From Spirometra erinaceieuropaei (lineage: Eukaryota; Platyhelminthes; Cestoda; Diphyllobothriidea; Diphyllobothriidae): a stretch of DNA of 64,000 bases. Under the pieces are notes generated by a model. The model worked only from the letters and a program-made list of their open reading frames with translations, was not told the origin of the DNA and did no database searches. Each line of letters begins with the position of its first letter. The first letter of the stretch is position 1. The stretch lies in contig CACRXP010000089.1 of NCBI GenBank assembly GCA_902702965.1, positions 759,459 through 823,458 on the forward strand. Direction: 5' to 3'. Positions 24,501 to 36,500 of the stretch are shown one piece after another. Both the position numbers and the translations under genes were made by a program.

Positions 24501-27500
24501 GCCTATTTCACGACAAAGGCAAGTTCACATTGCATAAAATGATGACGAATTAGTTGTTTAGATAATTCATCGCTAGTATTAATGCACGGAAAGCAAGCTG
24601 AATTTTTATTTAAAGATTTATTGACTGGCATTCTCCTATTTACTTATTTTCTAAAACCATTGATATTTGATACGTTGTGGACTTTCCTGTGATGCTATGT
24701 CATCTTCCCACTCCAGTATATGAGTCTACTTGTTTTATTTATTTGAATAGTTGTTGCCTTAATGTATTTGGCATTGAAGTGCATTTACTCCCCTCCTATA
24801 TTAAGTCGCATGACCAGCATTGGCCCGCAGTCGGTTTCTTCATATTTTTGGCAGGACACTGAAACAACTGCATTCTTGTTGTGGATTATGCCGTCAAAGG
24901 TCTCTTTGGATATTAGCTGATTTTATAACGGCATCTTTCTGATACACAAAATAGATGTTTGAATCTCAGCTTGAATGTTAGCAAAACATGGAGGTTACGC
25001 GAAGTTAAGTGCGACAAAAACAGACAGTCTAAATTTCAAACTACCAAACCAGCAAATAATCGAGGCTTCTTTAATCTCGCTTCTTACTTCCAGCGTTGTC
25101 TGCTTTCTAAACTGCGTCACGTTAAGATGGAAAGCCGAAAACTACGTAAAATAAAACGTCGTTTCAGCCTGCCGATCGCCCTAAAAAATTTATCGTATTT
25201 AAATATGGATCCATCACTGACGAATGTCAGAAAGGATAGTAAAGTGAGCCAGTCAACTTCTTGCATTTTTATCTAACTTTTTCGGACAATGGAAGTCGAA
25301 AGTGTGTGCATCCTCTTTAATATGTACAGCAATTGAAGAGTCATCATCTACCCGTCCTGCTGCTACTTGCCGTTGGTGCAGTTGCAACTTAAGTGATCGT
25401 CGTCATTCTACTATGCTTTTACTTGCTGTCTCAGACACCAATTCTGATTATCACAACAGAGCTCTCCAAAATGGCAAGGTGTTTTCGCGTTGACTGATAT
25501 GTTGAAGGGGAATTTTCGATCTGTAGACTACATCCATTTCGAGATTGGTCATAAAAAACCGCCTCAAAAATTATACTAGTAATAAGAGTAGTTTGTCGGA
25601 CACTACATTTTTTCTATTCGGTTGTGGAGCCTTCGTCATGCACTCGCACTACTCAGCAAGTTGGCTGCCATAACCGCTCGTTAAAAAGATTTTGGTGGTG
25701 GGGTTATTAAACTCTGAAAATGGATGTTATACTCTTTTTGATTTTGCGTATTGCAGTTACATTTGAAGTCGGAGGCGTGTAAGACAGAGAGGATAGAGGT
25801 TTTCGAATCAATATTTGGAGAAATTCCTTGGCGGAAAATTTTACCAACGTTTATCCTGCAGAATCTCCACAATTGCTCTGTGTCTCGATTCTCAAGGATA
25901 AAAAACCGAAAGAAATTACATAAAAATCAAATAAATTTAGTAATTTTCCGGCGACCGCTTTTGGGCCATTATGTGGTCAAGCAAGAATTTTTTATTTGTT
26001 TACGTTTGCTAAAACTGGAGATATTATATGAAAACAAGAAGTAATTGGCGGCCGGTTGATTTACTGGTCAGTTAATTTGGCCGGTTCAGCGTCAGCAGTA
26101 AAAGCTGGTATTTTTACGGGGTCGATTTTGAGCCGTTCTTTTAGCTGCGTAACACTAAAAATGAATGTAATAAAACCTAAGATTTGATATAGCTTAGAAA
26201 ACTGATCTGAAAGTTAGGAATTATCCTAACTCGGACTAACACACACAAAACGAGGAATGTAAAATAGCAACATTTAACGTCTAAATTATCTTGAATGATA
26301 CAACCAAGATGTGAATCAAAAGTCGCAAGATTACCAAGGATTGTCTACTTTGAAATACTTACGCCTCTGAAACGAACACGGGAACCAAGATAGTTAGTGG
26401 AAAAAGGAACCAAAGATAAATAATAATTTGGGTACTATTTACTATATAATCATTGCCATATGTTTACCCAATCCTGAGTTTCCCGAGGATTGTCATTGTT
26501 AACGTACGTGCATTTACGTCCTATAAACTCGTTTGGGCACAAATCTCGCGATTAATAGAGAAGTTTAATAGAATATGATTTTCGCAAATGGTCAAAAGCC
26601 GCTTTGTACTTTAAATATACTTCCTGCAATGTAGCTGACTATAGTCCTCATATATGGTCCGATTAGAACAAGTAGTATAAATATACTTAAAAGAGCAAGT
26701 CTTGAGGTGATCCACGTAGACGGCAAGAAAATATGGCTTTTCATGCGTATAGTTCGCCAGTGTTTCCCTGTGGTTGTCTTCCAACAATAAGCAGCAGCAC
26801 GGTCTACATGAAAACCAATTTAGTCATCACTCATCATGGCCGTTCGTACTGTGATCCAGGAGGAAAGATGAATATTACTTAAATCACGTATGGAAAGTAT
26901 AGTATCGCAGCAGCTCCCTTGTGGAACACACTAGCGCGCTTGTCGGGATATTGGCAGAATATATTTATAACGTGGGGGATACTGACAGGGCTCGGGAACC
27001 CTGGTCAAGTGCAGCTTTTCCCTTGTTAGTTCTCATCTCAAAAACGCACTTCCACTCGTTTAAGCTCTCAGATGCCTTTGGTCGTGTCGTTTATTATCTT
27101 TCAAACTCTAAACACATCATTGCTTATAAAACACGTTGTTTTATGAATTGACGTAGTGAGCGACAGAATTATTTCAAAAATGCCCGCAGCAATTAGGGCA
27201 GCTTATTTTAATTACATATCAGGCAAAGAACCTCAGTGGTTCAATCATTTGCTGATGTGAATCAATCCTAGATTTTTCATATTTTACAGATTTCACAATC
27301 CAATTGAAGAGATTCGGGTATCTAGGCCTGTTCTTCCACCAGTCAGTGACAACGTGCAGTTATCCGTCGCTGAATATCGCAATCGACTCTATCAGGTACT
27401 GCTGAAACGTTTATACGACCGCAGTCTTTTGAGGACAAATACAAGATTTGCCTCTCATTACTGTAATTTTGTCGTTGTAGGCATTCACAACAATGCACAT

Positions 27501-30500
27501 ATTGTAATAAGATACCACGAACATCACAAACAAAATAGCAAAATGGACGCTTTATGTGTCGTACCATACAACCAATATACCACTATAAATCCAAGGTTTG
27601 CATAAATAACGAAACGTTATTTCTGAAAAGTTGGAAGCTTCAAACTAGTACGTAAGACACGTATAGACTAAGCTAGGGGAGATGTAAATGTGGGCTAACG
27701 CAAACTTGACCTATTATTAGAATTCCCATTGGCATTTTGATCTTAAGGGTGTTCATGACTTACTAAGAAAAATGTATTTAGTCAAAAAGTGGTAAAATTG
27801 ACCACTTTTGTATGACAGTCACTTAAATATACCAGTATTTGTCAAAGGTATGCTTAATCAGCCCTCATTTATAGAAAGGTGACGTTTTTTGAAAAAGCCG
27901 AAACGAAGGAAAATTAAATAAATAAGTTGGACAGGAAATCTGGACCGAAGAATACATCAAATTTCGAAGTTAATCGGAAATGGAGCCCTTCTTAAAAACT
28001 TATGCATAAAAGACTTAAAAAAATTCAGTTCACCGACCCATAAATCGTCCCGATGTCTCCGTGCTTTCTCAGAGATGCTTATTTGGATTATCTCGCAACA
28101 AATAAAAATAGGGATAAAAGGCTCACGCAAAATATTTTAACCATCGTCTTATATACTACTAGCGACTGAGAACATGAAACTCCCACGTTTATAGATTGGG
28201 ACTTTATTTTTGGACCTCTAAATAGGATTGCAAATTTAACACCACAACTACTCTATTTATGCATAGAACATTCTGCTTTTTCTGCCTATTCCAACACCCA
28301 ACCCAATTTTGTGTAGCTTTATTTCTTCAATCTCAGTCGCGTTACCTTATAGTCACCAAATGACAGTGCAATCATTGTTTTCGACAATGCCCACTCTGTG
28401 CTCTACTACGGGGTTGGAGCACGGACGGTGACTTGAGCGTGAACTTGTTTATAGTAATAACAGACTTTCGCACTCGCTCCTCCACCTCAGTCTGGGCTCG
28501 GTGTCTTGACAGTGTCGAGCAGACCTGAGGCGTGCGAGGGCCCACGTCACCACATGCACTTGTCTGCCACGCACGGATTATCAGAATTTTACACAAGGAA
28601 GGCTGGTTCGGATCCAAACTGAGTGGGGGTGCAATAAAGGTCGCTCTGAGAAGTTATTGCGGTCTCGCTCTCCGCCCTCTAAGGAGAACCGAGTTATCTC
28701 CTCAGTTGGCTCGCTTTATGGGCATTTCACACTTACCAGCCTCATTCACATTCTATGCCCCCGGCGGTGTGTAATTTAAATTATGCCTGATCATGCTGAC
28801 GGCATCAGTTAGGCATGAGTTGATGTTTATAATTGTTTTACGCCTGCAGCGAGGTACTTGCTTGTTGCAAAAGATAGTGTAAATTGTTCCCTTTTTAATC
28901 TGACTTATGTGTCGGTGCCTTTCCTCGGCACTTTTGCGACTAGTACGGAGTTCAAAGGCGATTGCCTAACTTTCCCTTAGTAAGTCTGAAATCTAATACG
29001 TGTTAAGTTTGGCCTTAAACGAATCCACGCTTAAGGAGAGCACCTTAGCGGCAGACTGATCCAGGTTCCGATTCTGCTACCAAAGAATAACGTGCATCCG
29101 TCAACTCTTGTTTTCGTAGGGCATATTTTTAGGGATGACCGTGCAAATTATGCTTGTTAGACTGAGTGAAAAATCGTTGGGGACAAAGCAGTAGTCAACG
29201 CCATGGAAAATGCGGAAAGTTAGTATAAAATCACCTCGTTGCTGCCTGTAGGAAAGGGGAGGAAGGTTAAGTGTCGACCGTTTTTTCATGGGACAGTAAA
29301 TCCAGACCTCGGATCGTTTTTGTCGTCCGTCTCCAGACCTTCCTGAAGACGGTACAGTCCCTGACTCTCCGGGGTCTCCATGTCTGTATCGTATATTCCA
29401 GATGCGGCCGCGCGGAAGTTTCAGATGCTATGGAGAGGCCGTTAGTGTCAATCCCCGTAAAGGCCGGCTCGATGAGTTCCAGTATAAACATGACTTGTCC
29501 GCTTTCGTGTAGTTCAGCGTAAATTTCATAGGTGTTATCCACGCGCCCAATTCCCTCTGACTCTCAATTGGTAACAGTGGTGTAGGAATTAGAAAGTAGG
29601 TCCTCGAGCTGCAGACTGCAGCTGCAGTTTAAAGAAATTGAAGGATATACACCAGAACTTCGACCAGTCCTCAAGCCGGCACAAGTTTGTTCGCAGGTGG
29701 TCTTCGTCCGCCGCAGTGTGAACAACTTTCCGCAATTATTGTCACCAGCGAACAAGATGACATCACAATCTCGGTCTCTGCCGCGGTCATTGATAAAAAC
29801 AAGAAAAAACTTGGGGCCAAAAGCTAAGCCCAGTGGGACTCCGTTCACCATGGTTACCACTAGGAACTGTTGACGACCGACTTGCAAGTTGGACATCAGA
29901 GCGAAGGTGGTTCTGCTCAAGAAACTGAATCAACAATTGCTAAATTATTATGCAACAAATAGAGGTAAGGTTCACTGGTCTGTAGTTATTCACAGGTGGT
30001 CGATTTTCACTCTTAAATAGTCTCTGATTTTCAATAAGAGGTTGCGCACTCAGTAGAAGATTATGTTCGGAATAACAGGGCTAATGACTCGACCATTTCA
30101 GAAGAGAGCTCCTTTAACAGGTTGGTCGAAATTTCATCGAGGACTGGGAAAGTCGACTCTTTCGGGTTCGCTTCTAAAGACGAACCAGAAGAACTCAGAG
30201 ACAGGCTCAGCCTCCCCAATGGCCCCTGAGATTTTCGCATCTTCGGCAGTTCGCAACAATAGACTAGAAATATTCGTTCTTCGTACTCTGTTTTATGCTA
30301 CTGTGAAAAACTAGGGTTAACCACGGCACGATTCAGGAGATCCTTTTCAAAGACCCGCTAATCCCTGGCTACAAGAATTTTGGGCAAGATGTGGTTACAC
30401 AATACTGTGGGGCTGGGGTTAGGGCTAGACTGGAGGGTTAGAGTTAAGCGTTAGGGCAACTATTTCTCAATCACGCAGATTACAACCGCGCATTCCCAAT

Positions 30501-33500
30501 AGCTTTCCTTCTGTAAACTATCCCTTTACCTCGTCGCCTGTGCGTTCTCCGGCCTCACCTGTAAAAACCGCTATTACCACCGGTTCCGTATTACAGGTGG
30601 CTGGGGTTTGTTTACATTAGGTGGAGCTACATGACCACATTTGACCGACTTTTGGTCCATTTCCTCTGCTTCTTTAAGTATTGAGTTACTCGCATGTCCT
30701 ATCGATGAGGGATCTTTTCCACGACTTTCTCTTCTTGATAACTTCGTTCTCTAAGGAAGTACTCAGCCACCGAGGTCTGTTCGCTAGTCCTTTTCGCATG
30801 ATTTGGCAGTGGCTGGGGGGTTGATTATGGAATATCTCTTTTAATGGCCACAGACCTCGTCGATATTGCTAGAGTACGTAGGTACCCAGTCGATAAGACC
30901 AAGTTCATTTTTATTTGCTCGAAATAGTCACGTTAGATACTTGGTCGCAGGTCAGATCGTTGGGCATGTAGCGAGAAAAAGGCGTATTAATACATGAGAA
31001 TTGCATGGTAGCTCTGACCTAATGGGGGTAAACAATTCATTAAATCGATTTTGGCAGGCGACTTACTGACCACAGGTTTTAGACAGTTCATCGTCGCGAA
31101 TTATAGTCGGAGGTATGACGTGTTGAGTGATAAACGAATGACTAGCAGTATGCAGAAGCTTCTCGTCAAATGTGGTTTCAGAACATCCGGCGCAGGACGA
31201 GTTCCAGTCGGTTTGAGGTTTGATAAAGTGCCCAATGTTGGGAAAAGTTTGCCATGTAGCAAAAAAATTTGAGCTCTCCCAGCAGTTGGGCATTAGCATC
31301 AGGGCCGTTTCTCTGGGGCTGATACACTTCTATGAAGTCGAGGCTTTGAGAACCCGTTACCTTTATGGTCAACCGTAGCGCTTCAGTATTACAAGTCAGT
31401 TTAGCAGTTTTCACCGAAACATGCAGGCCATTCTTTACACGTGTAATTATACATCCACCCCCTAGGTTTTCTCTGTCTCCACAGAACCGTCGAAATCCAG
31501 GTAGTGCCAGTTCCCGGTCGACATCCTGTTATTGAAACAACGTCTAATGAGAGGTCAGAGATACAGATTCGATGTCCGTCGATTTTCAGAGTACACTTTG
31601 TGCTTAGTGTACATGTGGGATCCATTTAAAAACCCGACACTTTCTACCGGTGTCGCTGTGTGGTCATTCAGACCGACTTGACCCAGAAGGAAGACGAATG
31701 TCGTCCTACCATCTAGTTTTTGTAAATTATTAGGCTCTGTTCTCCGGTGGGTCGTCGCGTTATTAATTGGAGGATCAGGTGGCGACGTTAAAATCTTTCT
31801 GCAAGTGGGTAGTGCGGCTAGAAAGCAAGTTTAAAAAATGCTTTATCGAAGACGCCTCGAAGTGAAAAGTTTCACCTGTTCCTTGCTGCTTAGGACGATT
31901 TTAGGGGGCCGTGGTCGTGTCTGTAGAGTGACCTTTGAACGGTTTCCAAGAAGGAAAGCTTTTAGGGTGGTGGTTTTTCCCACGCTTGCAGCATTGTGCT
32001 GCGGACCTCATGAAACGCTCTAAGTCTGCAGCCAATCTTTCCTCGAAGGTATAGGCAAGGACTCCGAAAGGCCCTGATTTAGGATTGTACTGACCCTTTC
32101 GAGCATTACTCTATTTTCTGCTGATTTCTTACCGGTGGCTGATTCTGCTGTTCTGTCATAGTAGGCTGTGCTTTCGGTGCATTTTCACCCGCTCAGTTCG
32201 TCTGTGGTTCCTTCTAAGACATGGATGTTTATGCATTGTGATTGTTTTACGCTGCTCCTACCCAGAGGGCTCTGTGGAGTAGTTGACATTGCCGAGCTTG
32301 GGACTTCCCGTACCCGGGTTTCTGCTCTGTTGATACGGAAATTCTTATGGCGGCTTATTACACTTTGGATTTGCCACCCTGTTTTTGCTTTGGTGCGTTA
32401 TGCTCCGGAAATGCGCATGCTGTCTGTGGACTGTCTTGGTCAAGCGTCGTCTACTCTTGCCCCTTTCGTAGTTAAATCTTTATCAATTTCATGTCGTGTT
32501 TCCAACTGCTCTTCTGTCGAGTCTGGCACCTTACTTTTCGGATCCTGGTGGTCCTTTACTGTGGTCTTCCGTGCAACTTCTTTCTTCTTCCTTTGCACTT
32601 TCTTTCTATTCTTTATTCTTTCCTGCATTTATTCTTCGGCGAGTCACACCTTTATATTTTATGTTTAACTAAAGTGTGTCTTTCGGTTTTAAAAAGGTTT
32701 GTAAATGAAAGATTTTTTGAAACCACAAAATATCCATTCAGATAATGTTGAAGCCGTCCATCTAATTCTACTCCTTTAAAGTATGCAATATTTTATACAT
32801 TCATTGTAAGAATTTATAAGCCTCATGTAGTATTTTCTTAGAAGCGTAGAAGAATGTGGGACTTTCTTCGCATGTAGAGTAAACAGCTTGTAAATCGTAA
32901 GCGCTAGACGCAAATGCAGTGACAGATCGCGTGCAAGAAAACTTGGGATTTGGAAAAAAACATTTCTGAGACTAAGAGATGTCCTTTTTCGAAAGTATAA
33001 TCTAAAGACGTGATTTGTTGCTGAGTGAAACCGATGAACGACATTCTTGTGCATTTTTCTGTAAAAAATATTTGAATTTATAAGAACGTCAAAAATTTGT
33101 TGAAAAGGTCATACTACTCATGTTGTCATTTTATCATGTGGTTTTTGCAGGCGGCCGAAAAGATGCGCATTTAAAGGGGATATATTTACACAAATCAAAT
33201 ATTTTGGACTATGCTAAATAACAGTCAGTATTAAAACCACACTTCAGTAATCCTCCCTGATCGTAAACACATTTTAGTATTTCGCCAGCCTTGACGCAGA
33301 CAGGTAACCTACCGCACACACCTGTGTAGTCAGACCCGCTTTACAAACTTATCACCGTACATTCTTCCGTTAAGTATCGGTAACCGTTAAATCAGACAAC
33401 TTGTCAACGTTATTTTAATTTTTCTGGGTACAAATGTTTTTCCATCTGCTAATTATGCTCCCTGTTCTTTTAATGTAACGTCTCTAGTTAATTGGTGAAA

Positions 33501-36500
33501 AAAAGGCTCCTGAAAAATCACGCAGGCCAAAACGTCAATCTCGGACGCCCTCCTTTGACAATTCGCTTCCTAGGACCGACTCTTTTAAACGCCAGACTAC
33601 GGTCTTAAGCAGTGTGAGCACGGACGTAGCCAAACCTGCTGCTGCGAAGCAACCTGTACGTCTAGACGGAAGAAATCTCCCTGTGACACCTTCTTCTCCA
33701 CCGAATGAAAGAAAGAGGTAGCCTTAGTTGTTAATTAACCATATTTTTCATTTACAACATCCACAGTTGGATTCTATCTTCCAAAGTGTTTAGAAGGTCA
33801 GGCAAGGGGTTAACCTGATTAGATCTGATAGGCAATCTTTTCAGTTTCTCCAGTCGGTGGGGCAGATGAATTAATGATCTCCAAAGAGCATTCTTCAGGA
33901 AGAATTCAATTACTGGCAAGTTTAAAGTCTTGGCAAACAATGTTTCAGGTGGAACCCCGTTTCACTGCAGGAGCATAACGTGAACAAGCAAGTAGGAATA
34001 AGTCTCCATGGACAGTTCAAGTCCAACACCTATTTTTGCTAAAATTGAGCGCATTTTACAGAGACCTGACTGAACTACCCCAGAACCTTAATTTTTACAA
34101 GGTTATGGCTTGGTTTTTATTTCTCCATTAAGTCTTCAGATAAGAATGACTTTTAACTCTGCGAATCTATCAAGTTAGTGCCATAATGCGCATTGGCGCG
34201 TTAGAATTTTAAGTAACTCGCAATCGATCAATACATTTGCGCAAATGCATCATCACAAAACGTGATTCCTTCATAAAAGGCAAAAGCTTATAGTTAAAAG
34301 AGGACGTTTGGTTTCTTACTAGAGTAAGGAGTTAGTGTCTTCGTAAAACTTGCTGAGTGACAGCTCGGCCGTCGTGACCGACGATGTCTGTCATGTGTTC
34401 CACAGCAGGGCGAGAGTGGGCACGGCGATTTACGCGTGATTTCTTTAATAATGATAGTAAACTTACGCCGCATCCACCGCACTCTCTCCTTCTCCACCTG
34501 GGCCTGATACTAAGACAAAGTCAGGAAGACCAGAGGCACGAGAGGGCGCGCGTGGCTAGCGCGTGTGGCTGGCGCGGCCAGACCCGCACCCAGGCGTGCC
34601 ACTCCACCCTTTGGTCCACAACAAGTGCTTGACCAGGACTCTAACCAGCAGCAACAAAAACGACGGCTGGCGCGACTGGAGCCGCCGCTAGGCTTGCCTT
34701 CACATCCCATAATTCCCAACAAAATTGTGACCAGGAGAAAGTTAGAGGGAGGCCGGGACTACAGGTTGCGATGAGCAGATGATACAAGTCTAAAGCGTAA
34801 ACGGGGTTTGCGAACTTGATTGTTGTCTTTCCTGTGTTAATTAAGTGATTATGAACAAAAATTCGCAACCACTAGACTCCCTTCAAGGCTTGCCGCTTCT
34901 CTCTATGTAAACTGGAATGTGTTTTAGTTTTCTCCTGTAAATGCGTCAGATTGTCCCAACGTTGTACCTCGCTCCAATTGAAGAGGTGAAAACATAGACA
35001 CATAAACATTGTCTGATGCGGCTTCGGCAATGCTAGATTCGCTATGCGAATGTCTATACACGACAAATGAGAAATTACGTGATTTGTTTTCTGTCATACG
35101 TCACAGTTTGTGAATTACCAAACGTAACTAGAACTATTAGATGGTTTACAAGGAGCGCACCAAGGTAAGCTATTAACCTTGGCAACAGAAGGGTGAGAAA
35201 CCCCATTCAACTCTCGTTTGACTGTGGATCATTTCACATGGGTGTTTTATTGGCATCCATTTGTAGACCCTTACAGATATTATGCTTCCAACAACAATTA
35301 ATTCCTGTGATCTCAGACACTAACTAAAACTCCGTTATTTTTTGGAAACTTGCTTTCTGTTTACTCTTTAATTAACACACTTTATTTCGATAGCAATATA
35401 AATTTATAGGCCTGATGAGAATTTATCGAAAGCTTACGTATGCTGGCCAAATTGTCTTTTGAACACCTACTTCCACTGACATACGATAGCTTACGACAAA
35501 CATTTCGGTAGAGATCCAACCAATTTCTGTGTTGCTTTTGTCAGCTTACTGTTTGGCATGCTGACTCACCCGTAAAACCCTCATTACAACCATTTTTGCA
35601 TAGCACGATCCACAGTCTACCAACAGTTAAGAGGAGGTCCTTTACCCTGCCGTTGCCGGTAACTTGTCTGGCCTGCGCAGATTTTCTCGTCCCTACCACT
35701 CTTAAGCTTTCTAGTACGGTGCCACCCAATAATGGATTCCTTGGCCACCACGTCTACCTCTTGGGGCTTGTGGAATATCGCTCAGTCTAAATTTTACTAG
35801 TCACGGCGATATTGAATTTAGAAAAGGCCTGAAGTTTTCCTCTTAAATATGAATAGCCGAAACTGGATATGAAGGGTAGTGCACCTACGAGACAAGTCGT
35901 CGTCACCAACCTGATTCTTGGCTTTTCTGATCTGCAAGCTTATATTTTTGATCACTTGCATACTGAGGAGGAGATATCTTGTCGGCCATAAAACCCATTC
36001 TATCCGCGTCGATGGTAAGGGAAACCTTTAGATGTACAGTTGAGACTTGAAACAATTTCCATCCTTAACTAAAAGGAGACCTCAGGAAACCTGATCTCAC
36101 CATCCTATACCGCTGGATTAGACGTGATTTACATCAGAATGGAAATATTTTTGATATTTCTCCACGGTAAGTGCACACGATTTGAGGCAGGATCAACTTA
36201 ACGAGGTCGCGTATGCGCAGACAAGGCTCTTGACTAGGCTGAGGGTTGGAGCATATTTTGGGCTTATCGCGCGAAACGCGGGCTTCTTCTGACATTGACT
36301 AAGTACTGCTACAATATGTTTGGCAGGTTTTAAACAATTCAAATAGGCCCAACTATGAATAACTCGGCGCCTCGGTGGGATTTGGACCCACAGCAGCCTT
36401 CACCTTGTTGATGCTGGCTCAAATTCTACTGAGATGTCAAGTTCTTCACGGTCGAGTCAACATAAACGTTTTGATCAATTGTTCTTGTAACGTCGATTGT

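Larger units (their letters stand above)
22096..27289 (+). other. MAPK15 intron 7, two SINE-like copies, otherwise unrecognised
   Basis: 5194 nt. Two diverged copies of the tRNA-derived repeat lie at 22653-22760 and 22896-23000. A 105-codon basic ORF (24959-25276, plus strand) and a 97-codon one (25751-26044) have no recognisable motif or exon signals tying them to MAPK15; I treat them as chance frames. Confidence 0.55.
29060..32640 (-). mobile_element. LINE C, related to LINE B, full-structure but decayed
   Basis: On the minus strand the order is ORF1-like (32628-31826), endonuclease remnant (31625-31063), RT (30300-29564) and C-terminal domain (29540-29101), the same as LINE B. It inserted antisense into MAPK15 intron 8. 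All parts are frameshifted, and no clear 3' tail or target-site duplication is visible. Confidence 0.8.
27396..33487 (+). other. MAPK15 intron 8, holds LINE C and one R repeat
   Basis: 6092 nt. Contains repeat R copy 1 (28381-28560) and LINE C (29060-32640, minus strand). The stretches 27396-28380 and 32641-33487 show nothing recognisable. Confidence 0.7.

Noticed and set aside
24959..25276. 105-codon basic ORF in MAPK15 intron 7
   Set aside because: No family resemblance, no phase-consistent splice sites to neighbouring exons, and no protein-like motif; probably chance.
32168..32668. 166-codon plus-strand ORF rich in Phe/Ser/Cys
   Set aside because: It is the antisense of the Lys/Arg-rich ORF1 of LINE C; that basic coding strand gives Phe/Ser/Leu-rich reverse frames.
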